A DNA stretch of 52,546 nucleotides from an uncultured Collinsella sp. (lineage in GTDB: Bacteria; Actinomycetota; Coriobacteriia; Coriobacteriales; Coriobacteriaceae): NCBI GenBank assembly GCA_902493515.1, contig CABUPE010000016.1:1-52546 (forward strand), read 5' to 3'. The translations under genes and the position numbers were made by a program. Positions within the stretch are counted from its first letter, which is position 1, and every line of letters starts with the position of its first letter. Below are positions 8,915 to 16,834 of the stretch, piece by piece. The notes under the pieces were generated by a model. It did not search any database, was not told the origin of the DNA, and saw only the letters and a program-made list of their open reading frames with translations.

Positions 8915-9457
8915 ATGCCCAGCGTTGCCGTTCTCGCCGCCGATGGCTTTGAAACTATTGAGTGCTTGACCATGGTCGATGTCATGCGTCGCGGCGGCGT
9001 GCGTGCCACGCTCGTCTCGATTATGCCCACGCGTGAGGTCGTAAGCTCGCTGCAGATCCCCGTGACCTGCGATGCGCTCTTTGATGAGATCAACTTTGAC
9101 GAGTACGACTGCGTCGTGCTGCCCGGCGGCCTGCCCGGTGCCACCAACCTGCGCGCAGATCAGCGCGTCTGCGACGTGGTCTGCGAGTTCGCCGCGACCA
9201 AGCACGTCGCTGCCATCTGCGCCGCCCCGTTTATCCTGGGCGAGCTCGACCTGCTCGAGGGGCGCCATGCCACGTGCTTCCCTGGCTTTGAGAAAAGCTT
9301 CCCCGAGGGCGCCTATACCGGCGAGAAGGTTACGCAAGACGGCAACATCATCACCGCCAGCGGCATGGCCCAGTCGCTCCCCTTTGCGCTTGAGCTGCTG
9401 CGCACGATCGCCGGCGACAAGGCTGTCGAGAAGGTCGCCGAGGGCATCCAACTATGA
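8915..9457 (+). CDS. DJ-1/PfpI family protein
   Basis: A 180-aa single-domain protein of the DJ-1/ThiJ/PfpI superfamily. The nucleophile-elbow cysteine is in AAICAAP (Cys102), with a conserved acidic residue near 13-16 and the VDVMRRGGV segment typical of DJ-1-like proteins. Members include deglycase/chaperone-like stress proteins and YajL-type proteins; the exact role is not determined. The start at 8915 is chosen for AAAGGA 8 nt upstream. Its stop overlaps the next ATG by 4 bp (ATGA), so it is translationally coupled to maf. Confidence 0.88.
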   Translation: MPSVAVLAADGFETIECLTMVDVMRRGGVRATLVSIMPTREVVSSLQIPVTCDALFDEINFDEYDCVVLPGGLPGATNLRADQRVCDVVCEFAATKHVAAICAAPFILGELDLLEGRHATCFPGFEKSFPEGAYTGEKVTQDGNIITASGMAQSLPFALELLRTIAGDKAVEKVAEGIQL

Positions 9458-10035
9458 TTTTGGCTTCGCAATCGCCGCGCCGCATAGAGCTGATGCGCGA
9501 GGCAGGCTACAACATTCGCGTGATTCCCGCGGATATCGACGAAACGCCGTTTGATGGCGAGGCCCCGCTTACGCTCGTTGAACGTTTAGCACGCGCAAAA
9601 GCCGCCGCCATTGCTGCCGAGTATGCCGAGCCCAATGAGCTGACGGTCGCGGCCGACACCATCGTCACCTTTGACGGCAAGATTCTGGGCAAGCCGGCAA
9701 CCGAGGACGAGGCGCACACCATGCTCCGTGAGCTTTCGGGCCGCACGCACCAGGTCGCAACCGGCGTCTGCATCGTTAAAGCCGGCGACGCTACAGCCCC
9801 GCATGCCGCCGAGAGCCTGTCCTTTGTCGATGTGACCGACGTGACGTTCTACGAGCTCACCGACGAGCAGATCGAGCGCTACGTCGCCTCGGGTGAGCCC
9901 ATGGACAAGGCCGGCGCCTACGGCATTCAGGGCACAGGCGGACGCATGCTCGTGCACGATATTTCGGGCGACTTCTATAACGTGGTGGGCCTACCCATCG
10001 CCCGCGTCGCGCGCGCGATTCAAAAACTCTCGTAA
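9454..10035 (+). CDS. maf: Maf-like nucleoside triphosphate pyrophosphatase
   Basis: House-cleaning nucleotide pyrophosphatase of 193 aa, which in this family hydrolyses dTTP/UTP or modified nucleotides to the monophosphate and PPi. It begins with the signature LASQSPRR (3-10) and carries the catalytic-loop AADTIV, the GKP segment, SGRTHQVATGV and the C-terminal GAYGIQGTGG. Length is standard. It overlaps the stop of the DJ-1-like gene by 4 bp, so the two are likely made from one message. Confidence 0.95.
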   Translation: MILASQSPRRIELMREAGYNIRVIPADIDETPFDGEAPLTLVERLARAKAAAIAAEYAEPNELTVAADTIVTFDGKILGKPATEDEAHTMLRELSGRTHQVATGVCIVKAGDATAPHAAESLSFVDVTDVTFYELTDEQIERYVASGEPMDKAGAYGIQGTGGRMLVHDISGDFYNVVGLPIARVARAIQKLS

Positions 10036-10043
10036 TTGCATCT

Positions 10044-10074
10044 GGCGCTGGGTATTCCCCAGCGCCTACAATTT
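10044..10074 (+). terminator. Terminator after maf
   Basis: GGCGCTGGG (10044-10052) pairs with CCCAGCGCC (10058-10066), then TACAATTTT. The U tract is weak but the position, 8 bp past the maf stop, fits. Confidence 0.6.
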
Positions 10075-10136
10075 TGGCGTACCGTACGGATCCCGACCGG
10101 GCACAAGGCGCGGCGGAAAACCGATAGGAGTTAAAC

Positions 10137-11138
10137 ATGGATACACTGCTCGAGGCCATTGACGTCTGCGATGTCGATGGCTTTTGCTATGGCAACTATA
10201 CGGACGAGGAGGCCGGCACCGGTTGCACCGTAATCGTGGCACCCGAGGGCGCCACCGGCGGCGTTGACGTTCGCGGCGGTGCTCCAGCATCGCGCGAAAC
10301 CGACCTGCTGCGACCCGAGAACACCGTCGACAAGGTCCACGCCGTCTGCCTTTCGGGTGGATCGGCCTTTGGCCTCGAGGCTGCAAGCGGCGTCGCTCGC
10401 GAGCTTGAGAGCCGCGGCATCGGCCTTCCCGTCGGCCCCACGCAGGTGCCTATCGTATGCTCCAGCTGTATCTTCGACCTCGCCTTTGGTAACCCCACCG
10501 TTCGCCCCGACATTGAGGCCGGCATCGCCGCCGTGCGCGAAGCACTCGACAACACCCCCACCGAGCTCGAACAGGGCAACGTAGGCGCCGGCACGGGCGC
10601 CACCGTGGGTAAGCTCATGGGCCCCGCCACCTGCATGAAGGCCGGCTTAGGCGCTGCTGCCGTGGCGCTCGGCCCCGTCAAGGTGGGCGCCGTGGTCTCG
10701 GTCAACGCCTGCGGCAACGTTGTCGACCCCTTCACCGGCGAGTGGGTCGCCGGTATGCGCGCCGCAGCCGATAGCGACCAGATTGTCGACATGGAACTCG
10801 CAGCCTTTGCCGCCGCCGGATCCATGCAGATGCCGCTCGACCGCACCAACACCACCATCAGCTGCATCGTCACCAACGTGGAACTCACTAAGGCACAAGC
10901 CACCAAGGTCTCCCAGATGGCCGCAGACGCCTACGCACACGCCATCCGTCCCACACACACCACCAACGACGGCGACACCATCTACACCCTCGCCAGCGGC
11001 AAACTGGGCGCCCAGGCAAGCGCCGCCGTTCCCCTAGACTTACTGGGTATGCTCGCCGTAAGGGCCCTACAGACCGCCATCGTAAACGGAGCCAAAACCG
11101 CCAAAACCTCTCACGGCATCCCCGGCGCCGCGAAGTAG
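10137..11138 (+). CDS. P1 family peptidase (DmpA/S58-like Ntn hydrolase)
   Basis: A 333-aa member of the DmpA/BapA/ThnT aminopeptidase family. These self-cleave into two chains, exposing a Ser or Thr nucleophile at the new N-terminus. The conserved AVCLSGGSAFGL (69-80), GNVGAGTGATVGK (148-159) and the putative cleavage site DRTNTTIS (235-242) are present; Thr239 or Thr240 is the likely nucleophile. TAGGAG lies 8 nt before the ATG. It stands alone between the maf terminator and a large structured 3' element starting 12 bp after its stop. The substrate is unknown; relatives cleave N-terminal beta-amino or D-amino residues. Confidence 0.9.
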   Translation: MDTLLEAIDVCDVDGFCYGNYTDEEAGTGCTVIVAPEGATGGVDVRGGAPASRETDLLRPENTVDKVHAVCLSGGSAFGLEAASGVARELESRGIGLPVGPTQVPIVCSSCIFDLAFGNPTVRPDIEAGIAAVREALDNTPTELEQGNVGAGTGATVGKLMGPATCMKAGLGAAAVALGPVKVGAVVSVNACGNVVDPFTGEWVAGMRAAADSDQIVDMELAAFAAAGSMQMPLDRTNTTISCIVTNVELTKAQATKVSQMAADAYAHAIRPTHTTNDGDTIYTLASGKLGAQASAAVPLDLLGMLAVRALQTAIVNGAKTAKTSHGIPGAAK

Positions 11139-11150
11139 CCTAACCTGACC

Positions 11151-11275
11151 GGTTGCCCGGTGGGGCTTGGTTATGTTTGCTGCTCTACAGTCCTGGCTCG
11201 CACGAAGAACACATTAAGTGTTCTTCGGCTCGTGCGGAACTCGCGACAAACATAACCAAGCCCCACCGGGCAACC
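11151..11275 (+). repeat. Nested inverted-repeat element, family 1, copy A
   Basis: A perfect 29-bp inverted repeat (arms 11151-11179 and 11247-11275, beginning GGTTGCCCGGTGGGGC) encloses a core with its own 10-bp hairpin CGAAGAACAC/GTGTTCTTCG (11203-11212, 11218-11227, loop ATTAA). The core is flanked by AGTCCTG on the left and CGTGCGGAACT on the right, and GTTTG/CAAAC closes the arms. It starts 12 bp after the peptidase stop, in the gene's orientation. The core recurs in copy B with compensatory changes; the outer arms do not. Confidence 0.85.
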
Positions 11276-11307
11276 TACCAACCAGATTCTTTTCAGCCCA
11301 GGCCCCT

Positions 11308-11364
11308 GTGTACCGCGCGTCGAAGATCTTCAAATTCAGGCAGCCTGACAATCGATTCTTATAG
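11308..11364 (+). pseudogene. Possible remnant of a glycosyltransferase 3' end
   Basis: On the plus strand this stretch encodes VYRASKIFKF..., closely matching the last residues LYRLASKIFKF of the glycosyltransferase on the opposite strand. The DNA shares a 15-bp inverted identity (11323-11337 against 11516-11530). It may be the tip of an inverted duplication, or a chance long-range pairing between facing gene ends. It is short, so confidence is low. Confidence 0.3.
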
Positions 11365-11368
11365 CAGA

Positions 11369-11478
11369 GGCCCCTTGGCCTTTAGTTTGATACAAGTTCC
11401 GCACGAGCCGGAAAGCACTTAATGTGCTTTCCGTGCGAGCAGGACTGTTCGCAGTAGCAAACTAAAGGCCAAGGGGCC
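11369..11478 (-). repeat. Nested inverted-repeat element, family 1, copy B
   Basis: Perfect 21-bp arms (11369-11389 and 11458-11478, GGCCCCTTGGCC...) enclose, on the minus strand, the same core as copy A: AGTCCTG, then CGGAAAGCAC, loop ATTAA, GTGCTTTCCG, then CGTGCGGAACT. Relative to copy A three stem positions differ and all three are matched on the other arm. It lies 32 bp past the stop of the minus-strand glycosyltransferase, again in the gene's orientation. Confidence 0.85.
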
Positions 11479-11510
11479 CAGTCAACCTATCAGCAGCGAT
11501 TACTCAGCAG

Positions 11511-12542
11511 CTAGTTGAATTTGAAGATCTTAGAGGCAAGACGGTATAGGCCGAGCGTGGTTTTGTCTCCGGCCCGTCCGCGCAGATTGGTGAAGAACCC
11601 GACCACGCCGTAGCGGGCACGACGATACATGCGCTCGTCGTAGGCCTTCAAATCATTCCACAGCATCTTTAGGCGCTCGACGGCGCAATCTTCCTCGGAA
11701 AGCTTGGTGAGAACCGAGCAGATCGCCATCATCATGGTGAAGTAGCCCATCATGTACGAACGCAGACGCGACGACTCAACATCGCTGTACAAGTGGTACG
11801 ACTCCATCATGATACGCGTAACACGGAACTGCTGGTCCAGACGCTTGACCATCGTTGCCTCGTTGACGCTCTGACCTTCGCGACCGATAAAGTAGCGGTA
11901 GAGGTCGATGTCGGCGTAGTACATGGTCTTGCAACGCGGCAGCGGCACGTAGGCGTAGATGTTGTCCACATAGAACGTGTGCGGCGGCATGGGAAGGTTG
12001 GACTCGCGCAGCACATCCGTGCGATAGCACAGGCTGTGCATGAGCAGGTTCTGGTCCAGGCGAAAATGACCGATCTGATCCCAGGAAAAGATCTTTTTGC
12101 GCGGCAGGGCAAATTTGTAGCCAATAGCGGTATGCGTGCCCTCGTAAACCTTCTCGTACACGTAGTTCGAGATAAACAGGTCAACGCGCTGGTCGCGCTC
12201 CTCAAAGCCACGCAGAATCGACAGCATGGTCGAAAGGGCAGCGCCGTCAAGCCAGTCGTCCGAATCAACAACCTTGTAGTAGGTGCCCTGCGCCTCGCGC
12301 AGACCCGAAAGGACGGCAATACCGTGACCGCCATTCTCCTGGTGCACCGCGCGGACGATTCCAGGATAACGGGCCTCCCACTCGTCGGCCTTGGCGGCCG
12401 TCTCGTCCTTGGAGCCGTCGTCCACCACGATAATCTCGATATCGGTGGCGTAATTGCTCCCCTCCAAGATGGAGGTGATGCAATGGTCCATGTCCTTGGC
12501 GGCGTTATACGAGGGAATACCGAATGTTATGACTTTATGCAT
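11511..12542 (-). CDS. Family 2 glycosyltransferase
   Basis: A 343-aa GT-A fold glycosyltransferase with FGIPSYN at the N-terminus, nucleotide-binding VVDDGS (39-44) and the metal-binding DSDD (93-96). It probably adds a sugar to a surface glycan. It sits directly behind UDP-galactopyranose mutase and its ATG (12542) lies inside the end of that gene (8-bp overlap), so the pair is translationally coupled. Galactofuranose is therefore the likely donor sugar, by inference. The six codons before this ATG in the same frame are less likely, since the family motif starts here. Confidence 0.88.
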   Translation of the reverse strand: MHKVITFGIPSYNAAKDMDHCITSILEGSNYATDIEIIVVDDGSKDETAAKADEWEARYPGIVRAVHQENGGHGIAVLSGLREAQGTYYKVVDSDDWLDGAALSTMLSILRGFEERDQRVDLFISNYVYEKVYEGTHTAIGYKFALPRKKIFSWDQIGHFRLDQNLLMHSLCYRTDVLRESNLPMPPHTFYVDNIYAYVPLPRCKTMYYADIDLYRYFIGREGQSVNEATMVKRLDQQFRVTRIMMESYHLYSDVESSRLRSYMMGYFTMMMAICSVLTKLSEEDCAVERLKMLWNDLKAYDERMYRRARYGVVGFFTNLRGRAGDKTTLGLYRLASKIFKFN

Positions 12543-13737
12543 GGCAGGCGATAATCTCATCCGAAAGATCGAGGGCGGAATTGGTCACAGCGTCCATATC
12601 GTAGTAACGATACTCGGCCAGACGACCCACCGGGTGGAAGTTCGTCAGGTTCTGGACGCGCTCAAGATAGCGCTCATAGAGCTCACGGTTCTCGGGCTCA
12701 AGAATGGCGTAGTACGGCGTCTCGTCCGAGCCGGGCGTATAGGCCTTAGAGTACTCCTTCATGATGGTGGTCTTGCCGGGCAGGACCTGACCGGTCATGT
12801 TCTTGAACTCGGTGATGCGCGTGTAATCCTCGCTCGTGGTGTAGTTGACGGTGCCCACGGGCTGGAACTGATCCATATCGAGCGTCTCGAACTTCATATC
12901 GAGCGTACGGTACGGCAGGGCGCCCAGGTCGAGATTGAACAGCTCGTCGAGCGGACCGGTGTAGACGATCTCGCCGCCATAGACCTTGCCGTCGATCTTG
13001 ACGGTGGTCTCGTCAATCTCGAAGAGGTCGCGGGCGTCCACGTCGCAGAACACATCAATCAGATCGTGGTCGAGCATGTGCTCGAACAGTGCGGTATAGC
13101 CGTCCTGCGGCATGCCCTGGAAGGGAGCTTGCGGGAAGTAGCGGTCATCATCGCCCACAAAGACGGGAACGCGGCCGGTGATCGAGGGATCGATCTGATC
13201 GGGCGTCTGGCCCCACTGCTTCATGGTGTAATGCAAAAAGACGTTCTCGTAGACGTAATCGGCGACCTCGGCAAGATCCGGGTCGTTCTTCTTGCGCAGC
13301 TCCATAATGGGCACCTTGACATCCTTGCCAAAGGTCTCCACAAGCTTCTGATACAGCTCCTCGCCGCGCTCGTCACCAAAGGCGAGCTTGAGACTCGCAT
13401 GGTTGAAGGGCACGGGCATAAGGGTACCGTTGATGTTGGCGAGCACCTTGTGCTGATAATCCGTCCACTTGGTAAAGCGCGACAGGAAATTGTGCACGCG
13501 CTCGTTAAAGGTGTGATAGATATGCGGACCGTACTCGTGGATCAGAATTCCGGCCTCGTCAGCGCAGTCATAGGCATTGCCCGCAATGTGGCTACGGCGC
13601 TCCAAAACGGCAACACGATAGCCGATGGTCTCGGCAAGACGGCGGGCGCAAACGGCACCGGCATATCCAGCACCGACGACAATCATGTCGTACGCGCCGG
13701 CGTTAAAGCCTTCAGGCAGGCCTGAGGTAATCTGCAT
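12535..13737 (-). CDS. glf: UDP-galactopyranose mutase
   Basis: A 400-aa flavoenzyme that interconverts UDP-galactopyranose and UDP-galactofuranose to supply Galf for surface polysaccharide. An FAD-binding VVGAGYAGAVCARRL begins near residue 20, with ERRSHIAGNAYD and HEYGPHIYHTF following as in other Glf proteins. AAGGAG precedes the ATG by 6 nt. It is co-transcribed with the overlapping glycosyltransferase; together they form a small Galf glycan module, unlinked here to a larger capsule cluster. Confidence 0.95.
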   Translation of the reverse strand: MQITSGLPEGFNAGAYDMIVVGAGYAGAVCARRLAETIGYRVAVLERRSHIAGNAYDCADEAGILIHEYGPHIYHTFNERVHNFLSRFTKWTDYQHKVLANINGTLMPVPFNHASLKLAFGDERGEELYQKLVETFGKDVKVPIMELRKKNDPDLAEVADYVYENVFLHYTMKQWGQTPDQIDPSITGRVPVFVGDDDRYFPQAPFQGMPQDGYTALFEHMLDHDLIDVFCDVDARDLFEIDETTVKIDGKVYGGEIVYTGPLDELFNLDLGALPYRTLDMKFETLDMDQFQPVGTVNYTTSEDYTRITEFKNMTGQVLPGKTTIMKEYSKAYTPGSDETPYYAILEPENRELYERYLERVQNLTNFHPVGRLAEYRYYDMDAVTNSALDLSDEIIACHA

Positions 13738-13815
13738 CGATACTCCTTGTCAAAAGCCACGGGCTCGCTAGCTGGGCTTTTCTCGAACATTCTTCGAGAC
13801 ATATTTATCAGAGCG

Positions 13816-13841
13816 ATTATAGCGCTAATGCGTCCTATAAT
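13816..13841. promoter_or_regulatory. Divergent -10 elements between glf and pta
   Basis: A perfect TATAAT lies on each strand: minus 13816-13821 for glf and plus 13836-13841 for pta. No convincing -35 boxes were found, so the assignment rests on the -10 hexamers and position. A small hairpin ACCCGCT/AGCGGGT follows in the pta leader (about 13898-13914). Confidence 0.45.
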
Positions 13842-13968
13842 GAGCTTGCCACACAAGGAAAGCTCAAGCACCACGGCGAACATAATTGAAAGGTAGACCC
13901 GCTAGCAGCGGGTTTATTCGTGAACAGCCGGGCGCCTGGAGCTTAGTGAAACGCTTGTAAGGAGTAAC

Positions 13969-14949
13969 ATGAGCGATTTCCTAAACCGTATGAAGTCTGC
14001 CGCCAAGGCCGACCTTAAGACGATCGTCCTGCCCGAGGGCGAAGATCCGCGCACCATCGTCGCGGCCACCAAGATCATCGAGGAGGGCCTGGCAAAGATC
14101 GTCATCCTGGGCAACCCCGACGAGATCAACGTTCCCGGCGCCACCGTCATCGACCCGCGCAATGCCGAGAAGCACGAGGAGTACGCGCAGAAGTTTGCCG
14201 AGCTCCGCGCCAAGAAGGGCGTCACCATCGAGCAGGCTCGCGCCCAGGTGATGGACGCCACCTACTTTGGCACCATGATGGTCAAGATGGGCGATGCCGA
14301 CGGCCTGGTCTCCGGCGCCTGCCACTCCACCGCCGACACCCTGCGCCCCGCGCTTCAGATCCTCAAGACCGCCCCGGGCACCAAGCTGGTCTCGGCCTTC
14401 TTCGTGATGTGCACCGACACCCCGCAGTTCGGCACCGACGGCACGCTGATCTTCGCCGACTGCGGCCTCAACATCAACCCGTCCTCCGACGAGCTCTCCG
14501 AGATCGCCATCGCCTCCGCCCACTCCTGGTCCACCTTCATGGGCAACGTTGAGCCGCACGTGGCCATGCTCTCCTACTCCACCATGGGCTCCGCTGGCGG
14601 CGAGGTCGCCAAGAAGGTCCAGGAGGCCGTGAAGTTCTGCAAGGAGAAGGCTCCCGAGCTCGCCATCGACGGCGACCTGCAGCTCGATGCCGCCATCGTC
14701 CCCACCGTCGCCCAGCTCAAGGCTCCCGGCTCCTCCGTCGCCGGTAAGGCCAACGTGCTCGTGTTCCCCGACCTCGAGGCAGGCAACATCGGCTACAAGC
14801 TGGTCCAGCGCTTCGCCGGCGCCGACGCTTACGGCCCCATCCTGCAGGGCATCGCCAAGCCGGTCAACGACCTTTCGCGCGGCTGCTCTGCCGACGACAT
14901 CGTGGGTGTCGTGGCCATCACCGCCGTCCAGGCTCAGATGGCTGAGTAG
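13969..14949 (+). CDS. pta: Phosphate acetyltransferase
   Basis: Converts acetyl-CoA and phosphate to acetyl phosphate, feeding acetate kinase for ATP. A 326-aa single-domain Pta, without the N-terminal regulatory domain of the long enterobacterial form. Motifs include VLPEGEDPRT, DGLVSGACHSTADTLRPAL, FADCGLNINPS and LSYSTMGSA. AAGGAG lies 6 nt before the ATG. The two acetate kinase genes are nearby but convergent, not in the usual pta-ackA operon. Codons are strongly biased to C/G endings, as for a highly expressed gene. Confidence 0.96.
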   Translation: MSDFLNRMKSAAKADLKTIVLPEGEDPRTIVAATKIIEEGLAKIVILGNPDEINVPGATVIDPRNAEKHEEYAQKFAELRAKKGVTIEQARAQVMDATYFGTMMVKMGDADGLVSGACHSTADTLRPALQILKTAPGTKLVSAFFVMCTDTPQFGTDGTLIFADCGLNINPSSDELSEIAIASAHSWSTFMGNVEPHVAMLSYSTMGSAGGEVAKKVQEAVKFCKEKAPELAIDGDLQLDAAIVPTVAQLKAPGSSVAGKANVLVFPDLEAGNIGYKLVQRFAGADAYGPILQGIAKPVNDLSRGCSADDIVGVVAITAVQAQMAE

Positions 14950-14964
14950 CGTACATACCCCCTC

Positions 14965-15091
14965 GGGTCCCTACAGGATAAAGTTCTGAAAACGTCCTCG
15001 GACATGTCGGAAGCCCCCGCTGCGCACTACGTGCGGCGGGGGCTTCCTCCGTCCTGCGGAATGTTTTCAGAGCTTTATCCTGTAGGGACCC
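14965..15091 (+). repeat. Nested inverted-repeat element, family 1-like, copy C
   Basis: Outer arms of 29 bp (14965-14993 and 15063-15091, GGGTCCCTACAGG...) match except for one T/G position, which still pairs as G-U in RNA. Inside is a second long stem GGAAGCCCCCGC/GCGGGGGCTTCC (15009-15020, 15036-15047) with GTCCT on the left and TGCGGAAT on the right, resembling the AGTCCT...GCGGAAC frame of copies A and B. It begins 15 bp after the pta stop, in sense orientation. Membership in family 1 is inferred from layout and short motifs. Confidence 0.75.
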
Positions 15092-15254
15092 TGCCGCCAC
15101 GTGGCATTCAGGGGATCCGGGGTGGACGGCGGCTTGGCCACGAGCTGGGGCTGAGAATCTGAATGCTTGGGTGCCGTTGCTGAGAGCGCGGGCGTTGCCG
15201 GTGATGATCACTTTGGGCTTGAAAGGCTGGTGAGGGCTCGACAGCTGTTCTGTC

Positions 15255-15424
15255 GGAAAGTGTGTCCCAGTTTGGAGGCGGATTCTGGGATGCGGTTTCC
15301 AGTTGGGGCCTGTTTGGGAAACTGCGGGACGGAATTTTGCCTGATTGTGGGATGCGGTTTCCGCTACGTGCCTCAACTGGAAAGTGTGTCCCGGAATTCG
15401 GGCTCGGAATGGGATGGGATTTCC
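15255..15424 (+). repeat. Three 46-bp fold-back units at exact 62-bp spacing
   Basis: Units at 15255-15300, 15317-15362 and 15379-15424 each start GGAAA, end TTTCC, and are exactly 46 bp with 16-bp spacers. Units 1 and 3 share GGAAAGTGTGTCCC; units 1 and 2 share TGGGATGCGGTTTCC. In unit 1 the halves pair in perfect register with several G-U pairs on the plus strand, so the structured RNA would be the plus-strand transcript. It lies between the facing ends of pta and ackA. The preceding 15092-15254 holds nothing I recognise. Confidence 0.75.
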
Positions 15425-15435
15425 GCCTGATAGTA

Positions 15436-15470
15436 AAAAGGCCTCCGGAGCTGTTGCTCTGAAGGCCTTT
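15436..15470 (-). terminator. Terminator after acetate kinase 1
   Basis: Read on the minus strand, AAAGGCCTTCAGAGC pairs with GCTCCGGAGGCCTTT with one G-U and one mismatch, followed by a T run. It lies 23 bp past the ackA stop. Confidence 0.75.
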
Positions 15471-15492
15471 CTCTCAATTGCAGATGAATGCG

Positions 15493-16671
15493 TTAGTTGT
15501 TCCCGGTTAGACGCTCGACGTCGTGGGCGATCATGTATTCCTCGTCGGTGGGGATGACCATAACCGTGACGAAAGAGCCGGCGGCGCTGATGACCTGTGG
15601 GCCGTTGCCCACGGCCTCGCGGTTCTTGTTGTTGTCGATGCGCACGCCCAGCCACTCAAAGCAGTCGCAGAAGGCCTTGCGGATCGACCAGTCGTTCTCG
15701 CCGATGCCGGCGGTAAAGGTAATGGTGTCCACGCCCGCCATGGAAGCGATCATGGAACCGGCCTGCTGCATGGCCTTATAGGCGAACATATCGAAGGCGA
15801 GCAGGCAGCGCTCGTCGCCCTCGGAGGCGCGCGTGCGGATGTCGCGGGCGTCGTTGGAGATGCCCGAGATGGCAAGCAGACCAGACTGCTTGTTCATCAT
15901 GTCATCGACTTCCTGGTAGCTGTAGCCGCCCTCGCGCTGCAGGTAGCACACGGTGGCCGGGTCGATGGAACCACAACGGGTGCCCATCATCAGGCCATCG
16001 AGCGGCGTGAGACCCATCGTGGTGTCGCGGCACACGCCGTCCTCGATAGCAGCGAGCGAAGCACCGTTGCCCAGATGGCACGAAAGCAGGCGGTGGCAGC
16101 GCGAACCCAGGATCTCCTTGGCCATCATCCACTCATAGCGGTGGCTCGTGCCGTGGGCGCCGTACTTGCGCACGTGGTACTTGTCGCAAACGTCCTTGGG
16201 CAGCGCGTAGGTGTAGGCAACCTCGGGCATGGTCATGTGGAACGAGGTGTCGAAGACCGCCACGTTGGGCAGCTCCGGATACTTCTCACGGCAATACTCA
16301 ATCGCTGCGGCCTCGCCGTAGTTGTGCAGCGGAGCAAGCGGTGCCACCTCAAGAATCTTGGCCATAACCTCGTCGTCGACAACCGCGGAATCATCGAAGT
16401 GCCAGCCGCCCTGAACGATACGATGCCCAATGCCATCAATCGTAAAGTCGGTCTTCTCGAGCTCCTCGAGCACGCGAGCGATAGCAGAGCGATGATCGGG
16501 GAAAGGGACCTCCTCGGTCTGCTTAGCGCCACCGTTCTCGGAGTGGCCAAAGATGCCCATGTCCGATCCGATACGCTCGCAGTTGCCCTTGGCGAAAACC
16601 TTGCGGGTATCGGTATCCAAAAGCTGATATTTAAGGCTTGAGCTGCCGGCGTTGACAACAAGTACGTTCAT
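15493..16671 (-). CDS. ackA: Acetate kinase, canonical copy
   Basis: Makes ATP and acetate from acetyl phosphate and ADP. It is 392 aa with the expected motifs: NAGSSSLKY (7-15), FDTSFH (140-145), HGTSHRY (173-179), CHLGNGAS (198-205), MGTRCGSIDPA and the FTAGIGEN nucleotide site. The active-site His177 and Asn202 are both canonical here, unlike the second copy. It is downstream of the second copy on the same strand, with a terminator between them, and faces pta. GAGACTCCTTC reads as a weak leader; the start is fixed by the family N-terminus MNVLVVNAG. Confidence 0.95.
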   Translation of the reverse strand: MNVLVVNAGSSSLKYQLLDTDTRKVFAKGNCERIGSDMGIFGHSENGGAKQTEEVPFPDHRSAIARVLEELEKTDFTIDGIGHRIVQGGWHFDDSAVVDDEVMAKILEVAPLAPLHNYGEAAAIEYCREKYPELPNVAVFDTSFHMTMPEVAYTYALPKDVCDKYHVRKYGAHGTSHRYEWMMAKEILGSRCHRLLSCHLGNGASLAAIEDGVCRDTTMGLTPLDGLMMGTRCGSIDPATVCYLQREGGYSYQEVDDMMNKQSGLLAISGISNDARDIRTRASEGDERCLLAFDMFAYKAMQQAGSMIASMAGVDTITFTAGIGENDWSIRKAFCDCFEWLGVRIDNNKNREAVGNGPQVISAAGSFVTVMVIPTDEEYMIAHDVERLTGNN

Positions 16672-16783
16672 GAGACTCCTTCGCAGTGCAATACGGTCGA
16701 CGCAGGCCCCTTAAGGCGGCCGCATTTTAATAAGAAGTTATCATATCTTGATAAATAGATATCAGCATATCGCCCAACGAGCG

Positions 16784-16833
16784 CAAAAGAGGGGCCGAAC
16801 GGTGCTCGGTCGTCCAGCCCCTCCCCTCTTGCA
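16784..16833 (-). terminator. Terminator after acetate kinase 2
   Basis: On the minus strand GCAAGAGGGG pairs with CCCCTCTTTTGC around a roughly 27-nt loop region that can itself partly fold. It lies directly past the stop of the second ackA, separating the two kinase genes. Confidence 0.65.
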
Positions 16834-16834
16834 A

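Noticed and set aside
12454..13725. 423-codon plus-strand frame opposite glf
   Set aside because: Shadow of UDP-galactopyranose mutase; composition and lack of a ribosome-binding site argue against coding.
15255..15424. CRISPR array
   Set aside because: Equal-length repeats with 16-bp spacers look similar at first, but repeats are too diverged and spacers too short, with no cas genes.
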